From positions 503,530 through 567,529 of the forward strand of contig JACKEV010000011.1 of assembly GCA_020632795.1 (NCBI GenBank): a stretch of DNA of 64,000 nucleotides, given 5' to 3'. Positions 16,830 to 25,951 of this stretch are shown piece by piece (the first letter of the stretch is position 1; each line of letters begins with the position of its first letter). This DNA is from Alphaproteobacteria bacterium (GTDB taxonomy: Bacteria; Myxococcota_A; UBA796; CAJQPC01). A model generated the notes under the pieces. The model had not been told where the DNA came from. It ran no database searches and saw only the letters and a program-made list of their open reading frames with translations. Made by a program: the position numbers and the translations under genes.

Positions 16830-18567
16830 CGAGCGCCTGCGCCTCCAGCGCCGAAGCCGCCGCCACCCCGGACTCGGCGGCGGCCTCCACACAGCCCCCG
16901 TTGACGCTGGTGCGCAGCCAGTCACCAGCCAGGACGAGGTTGGGGAAGCCCGAGCCCCCCGGCGCCAGCCGCGCCCCCGTCGTGCCCGGCGGGGTGAGGA
17001 CGTAGCGCTCGGTGGGGCTGTCGTTGACGCGCAGGTAGCGCGACACCACCTGCCCCCGGTCGAAGCCCCCGCCCGGCGCCCGGGTGGCCGGGAACAGGCG
17101 CGGCAGCTCCCGATCCATCCAGGGCTCCGCCTCCGCGGCCAGGGCCTCCAGGGCGCGCGGTCGGTCCGGGGCGGCGTCGCAGAAGTAGGCCACCGAGCGC
17201 GGCCCATCCGGCCCCCAGTCCTCGGCCGCCAGCACCTCGCTCATGTCCGCGTAGGAGGCGAAGGGGCGCGCGCCGGCGGTCATCACGGTGGAGCCGGTCG
17301 TCCAGCCCAGGCCGGCGAGGTCCGGCTTCATCCAGAGCTGCATCGCGGCGGTGGCGACCGAGCGACAGCCCCGCACCGCCGCGTCAAAGGCCGGGCTTCG
17401 CGCCATCAGGTCCCCCGCGATGGGGGCGAGGGCCGGACCGGGGATGCCCAGCACCACGGCGTCGAAGTCCCGCCCCCGCGCCAGGCGCAGCGCCGCAGGC
17501 CCCTCGGACCGGAGCTGCGCCGCCAGGGGGGCCGCCGGCCAGCAGGGCACCCCGCGCACCGGAATGAGCGGTCGGTACGCGAAGGGACCGCCCCGCACCC
17601 GCGCCTCCACCGCGAAGTCGACCGCCTCGACCTGCGCGCGCGCCCGCAGGCCCGTCACCCGATGGAAGAAGGCGAAGCGCACCCCCCGCGCCGAGAGCAC
17701 CTCGTAGAGCGGCGAGAAGATGGTGTCCCCCATGCCATACCGCATGCGCCACAGGGGCGCCCCGCGCCAGGTGAACGCGATGCGCAGCAGGGTGCGGATG
17801 CCCGCCCCCGCCGCCATGCAGCCCCGCCCGGCGCCGGAGCGGCCGTCGGGGTAGGCGAAGCCGAGGTCGTAGAGCGCCTGGATGGGCGGGGCGTTGCGCA
17901 CCACCTCGTCCTCGGCGCCGTGCCGGGCCAGCCAGGCCCGCAGGTCGTATGCGTCGATGCGATCGAAGCCTGCGAGGCCGTGCGGCACCACGTCGCGCGC
18001 GAGCCCCCGCGCCACGCAGGCCGAGAGGCGCGCCAGCACCCGGGCCCGCCGGAGCTGCTCCCGCAGCGGCACCCCCTCCGCGCCCAGGATCCGGCCCCAG
18101 GCCCCCGCCCGGCTGAAGTGGACCAGCGCCTGGACCCAGCGCCCCAGCTCCTCGGGCCCGGCGTCGGCCCAGGGCAGGCCCGGGGTCGGCGGCAGGCTGA
18201 GGTGCCAGGGGGCCTCCCCCGCCGCGGCCACGCTGATCCGGTGCTGTGGGGAGAAGGCGCCCTCGATGCCGCGCATGGGGCAGCCCGGCGGCGGGCGCCA
18301 GGCCTCGAAGACGTCAGCCATCATGCGGAAGGCGGTGCGGTACCAGCCCATCCACATGTGCAGGCCGTGCTCCTCGATGCGCATGCCCTGGTCGGGGTCG
18401 CGGCCGGTGGCCCCCTTGCCGCCCAGGCGGTGCCCCAGGGTGAAGACGGTGACGGCGAAGCGCTCCCGCAGCGCGGGCGTGGCGGACAGCGCCCATGCGG
18501 CGCTCATCGCGCCCACGCCGCCGCCGAGCACGACGACGCGGACCTTTTCGGGCATCGGGGCGTTCAT
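16804..18567 (-). CDS. FAD-dependent oxidoreductase (amine-oxidase/desaturase type)
   Basis: A 587-residue protein; ATG 18567 has GGAGG five bases upstream and overlaps the ADC gene (ATGA). The Rossmann dinucleotide motif VVVLGGGVGAMSAAWAL lies at residues 9-25, followed by GHRLGGKGATGRDP and EEHGLHMW, and there is a C-terminal FAD-contact block NLVLAGDWLRTSVNGGCVEAA. The layout matches carotenoid/squalene desaturase-like flavoproteins. It is clearly paralogous to the product of 19663-21846. Located at the end of a three-gene operon with a cNMP/acetoacetate-decarboxylase fusion. Substrate unknown. Confidence 0.85.
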   Translation of the reverse strand: MNAPMPEKVRVVVLGGGVGAMSAAWALSATPALRERFAVTVFTLGHRLGGKGATGRDPDQGMRIEEHGLHMWMGWYRTAFRMMADVFEAWRPPPGCPMRGIEGAFSPQHRISVAAAGEAPWHLSLPPTPGLPWADAGPEELGRWVQALVHFSRAGAWGRILGAEGVPLREQLRRARVLARLSACVARGLARDVVPHGLAGFDRIDAYDLRAWLARHGAEDEVVRNAPPIQALYDLGFAYPDGRSGAGRGCMAAGAGIRTLLRIAFTWRGAPLWRMRYGMGDTIFSPLYEVLSARGVRFAFFHRVTGLRARAQVEAVDFAVEARVRGGPFAYRPLIPVRGVPCWPAAPLAAQLRSEGPAALRLARGRDFDAVVLGIPGPALAPIAGDLMARSPAFDAAVRGCRSVATAAMQLWMKPDLAGLGWTTGSTVMTAGARPFASYADMSEVLAAEDWGPDGPRSVAYFCDAAPDRPRALEALAAEAEPWMDRELPRLFPATRAPGGGFDRGQVVSRYLRVNDSPTERYVLTPPGTTGARLAPGGSGFPNLVLAGDWLRTSVNGGCVEAAAESGVAAASALEAQALATARAAAG

Positions 18568-19670
18568 CGGCGCCTCCTGCGGGGGTTTCGGCGGAGCACG
18601 CGGCCGCGCCCCAGGCGGTAGGCGGCCTGCAGCGAGAACGCCGCCGTCGGGCGGCCGAGCGGGGGCAGCCAGGGGTCCAGGTGCTCCACCCGGGGCTCGG
18701 CCAGCCGGGTGAGCCTCCCGAGGTCGAGCAGGGAGAAGCGGCTCTCCACCAGCTCGTCCACCCGGTCGCGGCCGGCGACCCCGGCGATGACCTTGCGGGT
18801 GAAGACGCGGGGGCGGAGCAGGGCCCGCAGCGCTCGGGGCGCGGCTCCGGCCGCGAGCGGGGTCCCCTCCCCCCAACCCAGGCGCAGCGCCAGGCGGTGG
18901 TCGAGGGCCACCTCGGCGCCGTCGCTGTGCAGCCAGATCCGCCCCGGACGCTTGGGGAAGCCGTATATCTCCCGGCCCAGCAGGATGGCCATCGTCGCGG
19001 TGACCACGAGGGCGGGCACGAAGACCCCCAGGCGCCCGCGCGGGCCCACGCAGGGAATGAACACGGCCAGCTCCCGATACGCCCCCGCCCGCGTGGGGCC
19101 CCCCGGTCCGTCGGTCCGGCTGCCGCCCACCTCAGCGAGGACCAGCAGGCTCGCTCCCCCCAGCCCGGGGATCAGCCGCAGCCCCGGCGGCAACAGCGCC
19201 CGCAGCGCCGCGCGCTCGCCCGCCATCACGAAGGCCGTCAGCGCGACCGGCCCGAAGGTGTAGGGCCCCGGAACCAGACGCCCGCCCGGGGCGAAGAAGT
19301 CGTCGAGGTCGCCCAGGCTGGCGGCGAAGCCGTCCTCCAGCGCCGCCCGCGCGGCGGCCTGGCGGCGGGCCTCAGCCAGCGCCAGCGCCGGGCTCCGGTC
19401 CAGCGCGGCGAGCCAGGACGCCGCCGGCACCCGGAGCCCCGCCACCGGCCCCAGCGCCACCACGTCGACGCGGTGCCGCCCCTCCCCCAGCAGCGCGGCG
19501 GCCCCCGCGCGCATCGGGGCGTCGATGATGTCGATGAGACGGCCATCACGGAAGAGGCCCACGCGCCCCTCGCGCAGGTGGAGGACCTCGCGGACCGGCT
19601 CGCCGGCGCGGACGAGCGTCGCGCCCGTGTCGGCGGTGAAGCCCTCGCCGGGGACGTCGTCCTCAGCCAT
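18564..19670 (-). CDS. cyclic-nucleotide-binding-like/acetoacetate-decarboxylase-like fusion
   Basis: A 368-residue protein. Residues 1-110 (GATLVRAGEPVREVLHLREGRVGLF, then GAAALLGEGRH) follow the beta-barrel pattern of CAP-family cNMP domains, ending in a helix. The rest is an acetoacetate-decarboxylase-like domain with PPGLRLIPGLGGASLLVL, ELAVFIPC and the family hallmark GREIYGFPKRPG. The Schiff-base Lys of true decarboxylases would be the Lys in FPK. It overlaps both flanking oxidoreductase genes (8 bp and 4 bp), so the three are one operon. Many ADC-like proteins are not decarboxylases but act as aldolase-dehydratases. Confidence 0.82.
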   Translation of the reverse strand: MAEDDVPGEGFTADTGATLVRAGEPVREVLHLREGRVGLFRDGRLIDIIDAPMRAGAAALLGEGRHRVDVVALGPVAGLRVPAASWLAALDRSPALALAEARRQAAARAALEDGFAASLGDLDDFFAPGGRLVPGPYTFGPVALTAFVMAGERAALRALLPPGLRLIPGLGGASLLVLAEVGGSRTDGPGGPTRAGAYRELAVFIPCVGPRGRLGVFVPALVVTATMAILLGREIYGFPKRPGRIWLHSDGAEVALDHRLALRLGWGEGTPLAAGAAPRALRALLRPRVFTRKVIAGVAGRDRVDELVESRFSLLDLGRLTRLAEPRVEHLDPWLPPLGRPTAAFSLQAAYRLGRGRVLRRNPRRRRR

Positions 19671-21846
19671 GGGGCACCCCCACCCGCGCCCGAGCGAAGG
19701 GCCGGGCCATGAAGTCCTCGCCCACGATGGGGAGGTCCTCGCCGCTCAAGGCCCGCGCGGCGGCCAGGCCGGACATCGTGGCGGCCTCCACGCTGGTGGT
19801 GTTGATGCCGGTCCGGGTCCAGGTCCCGGCGAACACGAGGTTGTCGAGGCCGCTCTCGTGGGCCTCCAGCCTGAAGCGGGCGGTGTCGGTGCGCGCCCCC
19901 ACGGCCTGCTCGATGGGGGCGGTGTTGGCCCGGATGTACTGCCCCCGGAGGCGCTCGGGGCCCAGGCGCTGGCCGTCGTCGTGCAGCGCGGCCCAGTCGA
20001 AGCCGCCGCCGGGGGCGCGGGCCCCGGGCCACATCGCCGCGCCGTGGGCGTCGAGCTGGGCGGCGATCTCGACGCGGGCCCGCTCGACCGCCGCGTCACC
20101 CTCCAAGGTGTGGGGCCAGACCCCGCAGAGGTAGTGCAGCGCCTGGGGGCCGCCCGGGCCGTGGCCCTCGTGGTCCAGGATCGGCGTCTCGTCCGCCCAG
20201 ATGCTCAGGGGGGTGGCCCAGCCCACCATCGCGGCCCGCTCCGGGGCCCCGCCGAGGGCCTCCGGGCCGCGGGTCCACCAGAGCTGGGCGGCCAGGGTGG
20301 GCACCAGGCGGATGCGGTCGGTGAGCTGGCGGAACGCCGGGTTCGCGGCCCGAAGCTGCTCGCAGACCCCGGGGCGGCCGTTCATGGGGGTCAGGGCCCC
20401 CAGCGGCAGCGCCAGGACCACGTCGTCGAAGTCCACGCCCCGGGCGAGCACGCGGCAGGACGTCGGACTGGCCGGGGAGCGCAGGGACTCGAAGTCCACC
20501 CCCGCAGCCTTCAGCGCCGCGCCCCCCTCAAGCTGGGACCAGTCCGGCTCGACCGGCCAGCACACCAGCCCGTCGCGCACGAAGGTGGGCCGGTACGGGG
20601 CGCCGTCCGCGGTCTTCGCCTGGACGGTGAAGCGCAGCCGCTCCGCCCGGCGCTGGTCGGCGGACAGCTCCACGGCCTCGACCCGGTGGAAGAAGCGGAA
20701 CTGCACCCCCTGCGCCTGGAGCACCTCGTACAGCGGCGCGATCAGCACCTCCCCCATCGCGCCGTTGAGCAGGAAGATGACCGCGTTCTTGTAGGTCAGG
20801 GCCACGCGGATGGCGACCCGCGCGGCGGTGCCGGCCTCGAAGTCCGGGCGGTCCGGGTCGCCGCCCTCGTACTGGAAGCAGGTGTCGTAGAGCGCGCGCA
20901 CCGGCGGCCAGTCCCACAGGGTGCGCCGGGTGGCGCCGTGGTCGGCCAGCCAGGCCCGCAGCTCGTAGCGGTTGAGCCGATCCAGGTCCCAGTCCAGGAA
21001 CACGCCGTCGCGGGGGTCCATGAGCCCGCGCAGGAACGCGAGCACGTAGTCCGCGAGCAGCAGGCCCTCGACGGTCCGGAGCGGCAGCCGGGCGCAGCGG
21101 ACCAGCGCCTCCCGCAGCACCCGGTGGGCGGCCCGCAGCGCCCGATCCGCCCGGCGCGCGACCCGGGGGTCGAGGCCCGCGGTGAAGCCGTCGAGCTGCG
21201 CCCCGACCACGCCCAGCAGGCGGTCGATGGCTTCGAACGCGCGGGGCGGCCCGGCGTCGGGGCGAGGCCACAGGGCCCGCCGCAGCCAGGCCGGCAGCCG
21301 ACGCCGCAGCCCGGGGATGGGGAAACCCAGCCGGGCGGCCTGGGTCTTGAGCCCGCAGCGTACGAGGTCCAGGGCGGTGTGCAGCGCAGCCACCGGGCCG
21401 GGCAGCAGCCGCCCGTCCCCGGGCCGGGCCGCGTTCCGGGGGAAGAAGAAGTCCATCCGGCGAAACGCCTCGCCGTCGGGCTCCCCGAACGGCGTCAGCT
21501 CCTGCGGGCTCACGGCATCCCACAGGCTGCCGAAGGGGCAGCCCTCCGGCGCCGCCCAGCGCGCGTACACCTCGTCGGCGACGCGGAAGAGGTTCTCGTA
21601 CATCCCGAACAGGACGTGCAGCCCGTGCTCCTCGCTGCGCCAGGCCCGCTCGGGGCGGCGCCCGCTGGCGAGCTTGCCGCCCAGCCGGTGGCCGAGCTGG
21701 TAGACGGTGACCGCGTAGCGCGCCCGCAGCGCGGGGGTTCGGGAGAGCGCATACGCGGCGGTCAGGCCCGCCATGCCGCCCCCCAGGATGGCCACCTCTC
21801 TCCGCCCGCCCGGCCGCCGGACGACGTCGTCTTCGCTCTGGAGCAT
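19663..21846 (-). CDS. FAD-dependent oxidoreductase, longer paralogue
   Basis: A 727-residue protein. The FAD motif EVAILGGGMAGLTAAYAL starts at residue 17, with GHRLGGKLASGRRP and EEHGLHVLFGMYENLF next, and the C-terminal FAD loop NLVFAGTWTRTGINTTSVEAA. It shares this architecture with the 587-residue paralogue but has an insertion of helices in the middle (residues 150-300). First gene of the minus-strand operon; a GG-N10-GC element sits about 120 bases upstream. Related proteins are annotated as NAD(P)-binding or phytoene-desaturase-like; I cannot assign a substrate. Confidence 0.85.
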   Translation of the reverse strand: MLQSEDDVVRRPGGRREVAILGGGMAGLTAAYALSRTPALRARYAVTVYQLGHRLGGKLASGRRPERAWRSEEHGLHVLFGMYENLFRVADEVYARWAAPEGCPFGSLWDAVSPQELTPFGEPDGEAFRRMDFFFPRNAARPGDGRLLPGPVAALHTALDLVRCGLKTQAARLGFPIPGLRRRLPAWLRRALWPRPDAGPPRAFEAIDRLLGVVGAQLDGFTAGLDPRVARRADRALRAAHRVLREALVRCARLPLRTVEGLLLADYVLAFLRGLMDPRDGVFLDWDLDRLNRYELRAWLADHGATRRTLWDWPPVRALYDTCFQYEGGDPDRPDFEAGTAARVAIRVALTYKNAVIFLLNGAMGEVLIAPLYEVLQAQGVQFRFFHRVEAVELSADQRRAERLRFTVQAKTADGAPYRPTFVRDGLVCWPVEPDWSQLEGGAALKAAGVDFESLRSPASPTSCRVLARGVDFDDVVLALPLGALTPMNGRPGVCEQLRAANPAFRQLTDRIRLVPTLAAQLWWTRGPEALGGAPERAAMVGWATPLSIWADETPILDHEGHGPGGPQALHYLCGVWPHTLEGDAAVERARVEIAAQLDAHGAAMWPGARAPGGGFDWAALHDDGQRLGPERLRGQYIRANTAPIEQAVGARTDTARFRLEAHESGLDNLVFAGTWTRTGINTTSVEAATMSGLAAARALSGEDLPIVGEDFMARPFARARVGVPHG

Positions 21847-21966
21847 GCACCCTCCTTCGTCGGTCCGGGCTGCTCTGAAGCAAGGAGTGTTCCAGCGGAC
21901 GCCTCTTCCGAGAGCCCCTGTTCATCGGCATCACGGACGACGTGTGTGCGGCGTGGTGTTCCACCG

Positions 21967-21996
21967 GGCGGGACATGTGCCAGCGCTGGCGGGACA
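21967..21996. promoter_or_regulatory. candidate sigma-54 promoter and operator between divergent operons
   Basis: On the minus strand TGGCACATGTCCCGCC (21982-21967) has a perfect -24 core TGGCAC and a GC ten bases after the GG, the GG-N10-GC rule of sigma-54 promoters, although the rest of the -12 box is weak. It overlaps a perfect 12-bp palindrome GCCAGCGCTGGC (21979-21990) and a direct repeat GGCGGGACA (21967 and 21988), 21 bases apart. The divergent gene encodes a sigma-54 activator. Confidence 0.45.
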
Positions 21997-22033
21997 CGAT
22001 ACGCAGAGGGTGTTCCCCCTTCATTGGAGCCCG

Positions 22034-23389
22034 GTGAGCCGCGCTGGTCCGACCCTCGACGCGACGCGCACGGACTCCGGCGCCCCCTCCAGCGACCCGG
22101 GCGCGACCCGGGCCAGCCCCTCGCTCGTGCTGGTGCATCACCCTGATCCGCGGCACATCGGCGCGCGGGTCACCCTGGCGCCGGGGCAGTCGCTGACCCT
22201 CGGGCGACGGGGCGACGCCCTGGGGCCGGGGGTGCTCGACGACGACCGCCTGTCCCGCCGCCAATGCACCCTGACCGGCCAGGGCGAGCAGCTCCTCCTC
22301 CGGGACCTGGGCAGCCGGAACGGCACGACCTGCAACGGCCTGCGGGTGGAGCAGACCCGGCTGGCGTCGGGGGACGTGCTGGGGGCCGGGCGGCTGCTGT
22401 GGGTGGTCGAGCAGGCCGACCCGCCGGCCATCCCCCCCGAGGGGCCCCTGATCGGCCTGAGCCTGGCGCGGGCGCGGCTGCTGGAGCGGCTGCAGCGCAT
22501 CGCGCCGCTGGGGGCGAACGTGCTGATCACCGGGGAGACCGGCGTGGGCAAGGAGCTGGCCGCGCGCGCCCTCCACGACCTCAGCGGGCGCGGTGGGCCC
22601 TTCGTCGCGGTGAACTGCGGGGCGGTCGACGACGGGGTGGCCAACAGCGAGCTGCTGGGCCACGCCCGGGGGGCCTTCACCGGGGCCGCGGCCGAGCGGA
22701 CCGGACTCATCCCCCAGGCCCACGGGGGCACCCTCTTCCTGGATGAGATCGGCGAGGCCTCGCCCGCGCTGATGACGCGCCTCTTGCGGGTGCTGGAGGA
22801 CGGCGAGGTGCGCCCGGTGGGGGCGAACCGGGCGCGGACCGTGGACGTGCGCTTCGTCGCCGCCACCCACCGCGACCTGGAGGGCGCCATCGCGGACGGC
22901 AGCTTCCGCGCGGACCTCTTCGCCCGGCTGGCCCAGTGGCAGGTGCCGATCCCGCCTCTGCGCGCGCGGCGTGCGGACATCCTCCCCATCGCCCGGCACC
23001 TCGCGGCCCGCGCCGCCGGTCAGCCCGTGGGCCTGCACCATCGCCTCGCCCGCTGGCTGCTGCTGGGGCGCTGGCCGCTGAACGTGCGCGGGCTCGACGC
23101 GGCGATGCGGGAGCTGGTGCTGCTGAGCGACGGCGTCGACGTGGGCCTGCCGGACGCGCCGAGCGCCGCGCTGGAGGCCGCCCGGGGATCCCCCCGGCCC
23201 GCCGACCCCGCGCCGGACGCGCGGCCCGACGCCGCGACCCTCCGCGCCGCGCTCACGGCCGCCAACGGGAACGTGAAGGCCTGCGCCGCCCACCTCGGGA
23301 TCGGCCGCACCACCCTCTACCGCTGGCTGCGGGAGCACGGCATCGACCCCCGGTCGGCGCGGGGCGCAGGCGACAATAGGGCCGATTGA
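22034..23389 (+). CDS. FHA-domain sigma-54-dependent transcriptional activator
   Basis: GTG 22034 is chosen because GGAG lies just upstream; the frame opens earlier but without a ribosome site. The 451-residue product has an FHA domain at its N-terminus (LTLGRRG, then DDRLSRRQCTL and DLGSRNGTTCNG, residues 55-105), which binds phosphothreonine. An AAA+ domain follows: Walker A GETGVGKE (167-174), the sigma-54 contact loop GAFTGA (213-218) and Walker B TLFLDEIGE. A Fis-type helix-turn-helix ends the protein (GNVKACAAHLGIGRTTLYRWL). The kinase encoded 15 bases downstream is the obvious phosphorylation partner. Confidence 0.95.
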   Translation: MSRAGPTLDATRTDSGAPSSDPGATRASPSLVLVHHPDPRHIGARVTLAPGQSLTLGRRGDALGPGVLDDDRLSRRQCTLTGQGEQLLLRDLGSRNGTTCNGLRVEQTRLASGDVLGAGRLLWVVEQADPPAIPPEGPLIGLSLARARLLERLQRIAPLGANVLITGETGVGKELAARALHDLSGRGGPFVAVNCGAVDDGVANSELLGHARGAFTGAAAERTGLIPQAHGGTLFLDEIGEASPALMTRLLRVLEDGEVRPVGANRARTVDVRFVAATHRDLEGAIADGSFRADLFARLAQWQVPIPPLRARRADILPIARHLAARAAGQPVGLHHRLARWLLLGRWPLNVRGLDAAMRELVLLSDGVDVGLPDAPSAALEAARGSPRPADPAPDARPDAATLRAALTAANGNVKACAAHLGIGRTTLYRWLREHGIDPRSARGAGDNRAD

Positions 23390-23404
23390 GCACACCGGAG
23401 CGGC

Positions 23405-25951
23405 ATGGACCCCCGCACGATCCTGGAGCGTCTGTCGTCTCGGGCTGGCCTCTCGCCGGAGGAGCGCGCGCTGCTGGAGCGGCTCGCGGCGCTCCTGCCT
23501 GCGCCGGAGGTCTCCCTCACGGCCGACGCGACGGTCGCCGAGTCCTGCATGACCCCCTGGGCCCCGTCGCCGCCTGAGCCCGCCGCGCCTGAACCCGAGG
23601 GACCCCGCTACGCCGACCAGGGGCTGCTGGGGCAGGGGGGCATGGGGCAGGTTCGGCGGGTCCTCGACCGCACCCTGGACCGCACCACCGCGATGAAGGT
23701 GCTGCCGGCGGACAGCCCGGCGCGGCGGGTGGACCGCTTCCTGGCTGAGGCCCGGATCACCGCGCGCCTCCAGCACCCGGGCATCGTGCCCGTCCACGAG
23801 CTGGGCTGGCTGCCGGACGGGCGGGCCTACTACACGATGCGCGAGGTGCGGGGGCGAACCCTCGGTCAGGTCATCCGAGAGCACCACCGCGAGGGCGGGC
23901 GCTCCCGCTGGACGCTGCGGCGGCTGGTGGAGGCGCTGCGGCGCGCCGCCGACGCGGTGGCCTACGCCCACAGCGAGGGGGTGCTGCACCGGGACCTCAA
24001 GCCCGCGAACATCATGGTCGGCCGCTACGGCGAGGTGCAGGTGGTGGACTGGGGGCTCGCGCAGCGCATGGACGAGCCCGCGCCCGCCGGCCAGGCCGTG
24101 GGCACACCGGCCTACATGGCCCCCGAGCAGGCGATGGGCCACGGCGCGCGCGTGGGCCCCTCCACCGACGTGTACGCGCTGGGGGCCGTGCTCTTCGAGA
24201 TCCTGACCGGCGCCGCGCCCTTCACCGGGCAGGACGCCCTGGAGATCCGCGATCGGGTGATGCGGGGGCTGCGGGAGCCCTGGCCGGAGGACACCACCAC
24301 GCCGAGCGAGCTGCAGGAGCTTTGCGCGCGGGCCATGCGCTTCGAGCCTGCCGCGCGCTACCCGGACGCGGCCGCCTTCTCGGAGGCCCTCGACGCCTGG
24401 CTGGAGGGGGCCCGCCGCCGGGAGCAGGCCCTCGCGCTGGTCGAGGCTTCGGACCAGGCTCGGGTGAAGGCCGCTGAGGCTCAACGCCGCGCGCGCGCCC
24501 TCCTGGACCGCGCCGCCGACATGCTGCGGGCGCTGCCCGCGCACACCCCCGCCGAGCAGAAGGCCGAGGCCTGGGCCCTGGAGGACGCCGGCATGGACGC
24601 CGCGCAGGCCGCTGACCTGCTGGAGCAGGACGCGATCCGGGCGCTGCGCGCGGCCCTCAACCTCGACCAGGACCTGGAGGAGGCCCACGACCGGCTCGCC
24701 GACCACTACCTGCAACAACACGCCGAGGCCGAGGCCCGCCGGGATCCACGCGCCGCCGCCGCCCACGCCCGCCTGATCCAGGAGCACGACCGCAGGGGCC
24801 GCCATCGGGCCTGGCTCCAGGGCGACGGCGCGCTCACGCTGCTGACCGATCCGCCGGGGGCGCGGGTGGACCTCTACCGCTACGCGCTGCAGGACCGCAG
24901 GCTGGTGCCCGTCTTCGAGCGGACTCTGGGGACCACCCCGCTCCAGGCCGTCGCGCTGCCCATGGGCAGCTACCTCTGCGTGCTCAAGGCCGAGGGCTTC
25001 GACGACGTGCGCTACCCGGTGCGGGTGGACCGCCAGGCCCACTGGCACGGCCGCCCGCCGGGCACCGACCGCCCGCTCCCGATCGCGCTGCCCCCCGCGG
25101 GTGCGCTGGACCCCTCGTTCTGCTATGTCCCGGCGGGATGGTTCATCGAGGGCGGGGACCCCGGGACCCGGGAGCCCACGCCGCCGCGCTGGCTGTGGGC
25201 GGAGGCGATGCTGGTCCAGCGCTTCCCGGTGACCAACCGCCAGTACATCGCCTTCCTGGACGATCTGGTGGCGCGAGGCGAAGAGGAGGCCGCGCTGCGT
25301 TGGGCCCCGCGAGAGCGCGTGGACGCCACCACCAGGCGCGGCGGGCTGATCTACGGCCGCCGCCCCGACGGGGGGTTTCGATGCGTCCACGACATCGACG
25401 GCGACCTGTGGGGAGACGACTGGCCGGTGTTGATGGTGGACTGGTACTGCGCCTGGGCGTATGCCCGCTGGTGGTCGGCTCAGGTGGGCGCGGCCTGGCG
25501 TCCGCCCCGCGAGCTGGAGTGGGAGAAGGCCACCCGGGGCGTCGACGGGCGCGCCTTCCCCTGGGGCGACTTCCCGGAGCCGACCTGGTGCCGTATGAAC
25601 GCCAGCGATCCGGTGCGTCGGCTGCCGGCCTCCGTCGACCGCTATCCCTTGGACGAGAGCCCCTACGGGGTGCGGGGCATGGCCGGAAACGCCTCGGACT
25701 GGTGCGTCGACCGGTTCATCTCCGAGGGGCCGACGGTGGCCGGGCAGCGCTTCGACCACGTCCCGGTGTCGGACGCGGACGAAGGGCACCGACACCAGGG
25801 GGAGCCCGCCTGGCGGAGCGCGCGCGGGGGGAGCTGGTACTACTCGATGGTCCGCTGCCGCGCGGTGGAGCGGGGCTTCCGCTCCCCGCTGGAGCGCTCC
25901 TCGGTCTCAGGGATCCGCCTGGTGTCGACCGATCTGCCCTGGCTCAGGTGA
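23405..25951 (+). CDS. Ser/Thr protein kinase fused to formylglycine-generating-enzyme-like domain
   Basis: An 848-residue protein. Kinase domain: Gly loop GQGGMGQV (76-83), Lys98 in AMKVL, HRDLKPAN (195-202), DWG in place of DFG (215-217) and the GTPAYMAPEQ activation segment. A helical linker region follows (residues 330-480, TPR-like), then a PEGA-like beta segment and, from about residue 575, an FGE/sulfatase-modifying domain (FCYVPAGWFIEGG, FPVTNRQYIAFL, GMAGNASDW, ARGGSWYYSMVRCR). Domains of this last type are also used as ligand-binding modules. Likely target: the FHA activator encoded upstream in the same operon. No transmembrane helix is evident. Confidence 0.93.
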   Translation: MDPRTILERLSSRAGLSPEERALLERLAALLPAPEVSLTADATVAESCMTPWAPSPPEPAAPEPEGPRYADQGLLGQGGMGQVRRVLDRTLDRTTAMKVLPADSPARRVDRFLAEARITARLQHPGIVPVHELGWLPDGRAYYTMREVRGRTLGQVIREHHREGGRSRWTLRRLVEALRRAADAVAYAHSEGVLHRDLKPANIMVGRYGEVQVVDWGLAQRMDEPAPAGQAVGTPAYMAPEQAMGHGARVGPSTDVYALGAVLFEILTGAAPFTGQDALEIRDRVMRGLREPWPEDTTTPSELQELCARAMRFEPAARYPDAAAFSEALDAWLEGARRREQALALVEASDQARVKAAEAQRRARALLDRAADMLRALPAHTPAEQKAEAWALEDAGMDAAQAADLLEQDAIRALRAALNLDQDLEEAHDRLADHYLQQHAEAEARRDPRAAAAHARLIQEHDRRGRHRAWLQGDGALTLLTDPPGARVDLYRYALQDRRLVPVFERTLGTTPLQAVALPMGSYLCVLKAEGFDDVRYPVRVDRQAHWHGRPPGTDRPLPIALPPAGALDPSFCYVPAGWFIEGGDPGTREPTPPRWLWAEAMLVQRFPVTNRQYIAFLDDLVARGEEEAALRWAPRERVDATTRRGGLIYGRRPDGGFRCVHDIDGDLWGDDWPVLMVDWYCAWAYARWWSAQVGAAWRPPRELEWEKATRGVDGRAFPWGDFPEPTWCRMNASDPVRRLPASVDRYPLDESPYGVRGMAGNASDWCVDRFISEGPTVAGQRFDHVPVSDADEGHRHQGEPAWRSARGGSWYYSMVRCRAVERGFRSPLERSSVSGIRLVSTDLPWLR

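Noticed and set aside
20528..25795. Long minus-strand frame spanning the activator and kinase genes
   Set aside because: It runs opposite to two proteins with clear FHA, AAA+, kinase and FGE motifs and shows only GC-shadow composition.
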